Positions 61,080 to 64,000 of a stretch of DNA of 64,000 nt are shown piece by piece. How positions within the stretch are numbered: the stretch's first letter is position 1; the number at the start of each line of letters is the position of its first letter. The DNA comes from Paragonimus skrjabini miyazakii (taxonomy: Eukaryota; Platyhelminthes; Trematoda; Plagiorchiida; Troglotrematidae), in the NCBI GenBank assembly GCA_014338405.1, contig JTDE01001346.1, positions 32,455 through 96,454 of the forward strand, given 5' to 3'. Below the pieces are notes generated by a model. It was not told where the DNA came from and searched no databases. It was given only the letters and a program-made list of their open reading frames with translations. A program made the translations under genes and the position numbers.

Positions 61080-64000
61080 CTGAAAGAAATTTGGTTTTAT
61101 TTCTGTCGGTAACTCGGAGATTGTCATAAAATATTGTCTGTCTGCGTACATTGTTCACATGAAAACAATAAATCAGCGTGGGAAATCATGACAGGAGGAG
61201 ACTGTACATAAATCCGTAATTTTAGACTACATTCTCAGGAATTATGAAATTTGTCCGCCGATCGATAAAGCGTCTATGTAAAAGCGCCAGAATTTTTCTA
61301 CTGTTATATTTTCCTATAACAGTCTCTAGTTGATCAACACTGAAAGTTTGCGGTAGCCAATCTTGTCAGATATATGTATGAACCCATAAAATCACATGAA
61401 AGTGAAATCCATGCAGGATCTGTATTTGCTTTATCGACGGTTCCTATCAACAGTTATGCAACCTCCTCTCTCTTCCGTATCGATTGAATTCTATGGAATA
61501 ATAAAACAGGCGTTCCAATGTATTCTTTGGAAGCATTAAATAGTTTGGCGATCATTGAGACAACAAGTTTAAGCCAAAACATTCACTGTCACTGAACATT
61601 CTGGTGTGGAAGATTTTTCGGTTGTTGTGTTGCTTTTCAACTTCCATCAGACCATTTAACGTTGAACTCCCAGAGATGTCAGTATGAGATTGAATCATGC
61701 TTAACTGAACAGTATGTCTAAAACAGCCCTTTGATCTGGTAATTAACGCGATCTTGTGAAATAGACCAGACGAATTCCTCACGAGATGATCCATCGGTGA
61801 CGTTACGTTACCAACCAATTATAGCCAGTCATAACTCGGTTAGGCTTACTGGAAGGTAAGTGACTATGTTTGGTACAGTGACTGGATCGCTGTTAAATTT
61901 TCATTCATAACAAAGCCAAGGATATACTATTTACAAAGTTTGGTTATTGAACAGAATTCAATTTCAGTGTTCAGTTTGGGGCTTTGGGTAGACTGGAAGT
62001 GATTTTATGTATTGTGAAAGCTATGATCGAATGTAGATAGAGATGTGTATATACAAAGTTAAGAGGAGTTTCATGCAAACTTGGAAATATCATTATAATG
62101 AACGGACGTCTTCAAACGTACATTAGAACGTGAACCAATGAATACCATTGCGAAAAAAATATATAAAAGGTTTGACATTCTAACTGTTGTATATTCGTCA
62201 GACTTATTAGTAAGCTACCTTACGGTAGGATACTATGGTCTCCAAGCAGACCTAATGGAAACTAAACGTGGTAATCAAACGGATGTGATAAGCTACTTTT
62301 CTGTGATTGCTGGCCACCACGCGATCGATACGTGTGTTGTCTATCATGGGTTTAACCGATAGCCGGCAGTTCTAACTGTAGTTATTAGATCAAGTTTCGC
62401 TTTCGTGCTTGTTTTTCTAGAAGAATTGATATAGCGGGGCATGTGACTAGTGGAACAAATTTCGCGGTAGGGAACAAAAACGTCGTCTGCATAATCTATC
62501 ACTCGTCATTTAATCGAGGGTGCTATACCATAGATCGCGCTAAGTATTTCATGATTCTGTTCAGCAAAGTTTTCATCTTTGTGATCTGATGAAGATACTG
62601 ACAATCACGAATCTAAAACCAAGCTTACATTGAAAAGTAATTTGTTGTAATATTAAAGTTATCTTGTGTTTCATACTGTTAATCTCATAATGAATCACAT
62701 TAGTCCTTTTCATTGTACTGGACTCAAAATGATTAGTTTCGTTTAGTGCACCTTACGGAGTACATATTCGTGACGGATGTGAGTATAAAAAAATCTTCAT
62801 TCGCTGTTTTGTATTTGTTTGACACACTAATGGGACTAGTTGTTAGGTGCACTTTGCGTCAATCAAAGATAAGTGACCCGTTTTAAAACAATCATAAATC
62901 GAAAAGATAATTGTTATTTACCTTGAAGATTTATTGACGCATACTTGTCTTTTTATATATATTCTTTAGCCACAGCTTGTATGCCAGGGCATTTCAAGGG
63001 TATAATTTCATTTTGTACATCATACACTAGATTTCTTACAGTACACATCATTGAAGGAGACCGCACACACACGTTTGGGAACCGAGTAGATGTCTATTAA
63101 TTATAATACTCCACCGCTTGTTGAACAAATACAGACAGAAAGTGAACGCGAAGACTATGCTCACGGTAAGCTACACTAATGTATCCCAGGAAGGGGATTT
63201 TCCGAGAGCATTCTCGATTGCTTCAGTCTATTAGCTCTGAGAAAGCACATAAACTGAACAGTCAAATAGTAGACAGTGAATAGGCTGATGTTAGGCGAGT
63301 TGTACGATGGTTTTCAGTTACTTGGTGAAAGAGATACTGTGATTTTCAAAACCCTCTGATAGTTGCTTTGCAATTTTGTTTTTTCTGAGTTGCATTTTTC
63401 TGTGAATAATTCCAACCACCATATCGACAGCAATATGATTTATTTATTTTCATGACCCTATAAATGGTGATTTAAGGTCACGCAATTTATCTCCTCTAGG
63501 TCTAGTTTTTTATTGATTACATGTTTTCCCATCTACGCTTTCATCAGTAAGGACTCACATTTTGAATGTCAGGTGCCTATGGACTCTACTCTTTTCCTAT
63601 CCGATACTAAGTTTGCAATCAGATACTTCCATCGTGTGTACGCCAGACACTGGTTGTGTGAATAATGCAAGTCTGGACTTGTAGTCCAATACCGTTTGCT
63701 GTTTGACTTCAGTTTGTGTAACACATCAACCAGAGAAAAACAGGTTGCCAACACTGAGTACATGATAATGAACGTTTACCTATTCATAAATTGGTGTGAA
63801 TACGTACAGTCATGTCAGCTAAAAGATTCTATAAATATCCAGACTACACTAATGAACTCATTCAATATAAAACTAGTTTTCTGAATTTAATAAGGAAAAC
63901 CTTTTTGGACAACTCACCAGATATGTGAATCACACCATCTTGATTTTCCACTTTTAAATGTAATTTCCCTAAAATGAATGAAAACAAAGAAATTTTGTAA
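61080..64000. other. Upstream part of the RGS3-like gene; no exon recognised
   Basis: The preceding exon must end in phase 1 and carry the first C2 strand. I could not identify it or a promoter here. Open frames such as minus 61552-61818 lack C2 signatures or suitable donors. The gene probably continues beyond the window. Confidence 0.4.

Overview
The window looks like eukaryotic, metazoan DNA, most likely from a digenean flatworm. It is AT-rich, has very low coding density and long introns, and is littered with decayed transposons. Two repeats are tRNA-headed SINEs that carry a hammerhead-ribozyme fold, an arrangement known from the Sm-alpha elements of schistosomes. The 100-N gap marks it as part of a draft scaffold. 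The species is an inference; no rRNA or mitochondrial marker is present.

The backbone of the window is one host gene on the minus strand, assembled here from seven short exons between 61,079 and 6,238 (about 55 kb). In transcript order the exons are 61079-61021, 50010-49841, 38224-38179, 23167-23044, 22906-22536, 6697-6510 and 6352-6238. Translated in order they give a C2 domain, a Ser/Thr/Pro-rich linker and then a PDZ domain. This is the domain order of long RGS3 (regulator of G-protein signalling 3), and motifs such as RQ(S/T)EL, SGWYYLL and KHLK fall in the matching places. Splice phases agree at every junction. The one serious problem is an in-frame TAG at the end of the 46-nt third exon. 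The first exons and the RGS domain were not found and probably lie outside the window.

Everything else supported is repeat or mobile DNA, mostly inside the introns. The left edge (1-509, minus) is the C-terminal part of a Penelope-like element with its GIY-YIG nuclease. The intron at 6.7-22.5 kb holds a hammerhead SINE (7.1-7.3 kb), a second tRNA-like repeat (7.9 kb), a LINE fragment (9.8-10.3 kb), a gap-free 182-bp inverted repeat (11.36-11.93 kb), an (AT)n tract next to the gap (14.0 kb), paired perfect hairpins (17.5 kb) and another tRNA-like head (19.2 kb). The intron at 23.2-38.2 kb has a broken Tc1/mariner transposase (23.9-24.2 kb). The intron at 38.2-49.8 kb has a complete-ended but dead mariner (45.62-46.56 kb). 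The intron at 50.0-61.0 kb has a second hammerhead SINE (50.65-50.86 kb) and a nearly full-span, decayed LINE (56.35-59.28 kb).

The remaining DNA (for example 0.5-6.2, 25-38, 51-56 and 61-64 kb) gave no gene I can support by eye. Short open frames there are within what this base composition gives by chance. The most unusual items are the hammerhead SINEs, the inverted repeat, the mariner whose two remaining catalytic aspartates are both glycine, and the TAG in the RGS3-like gene.
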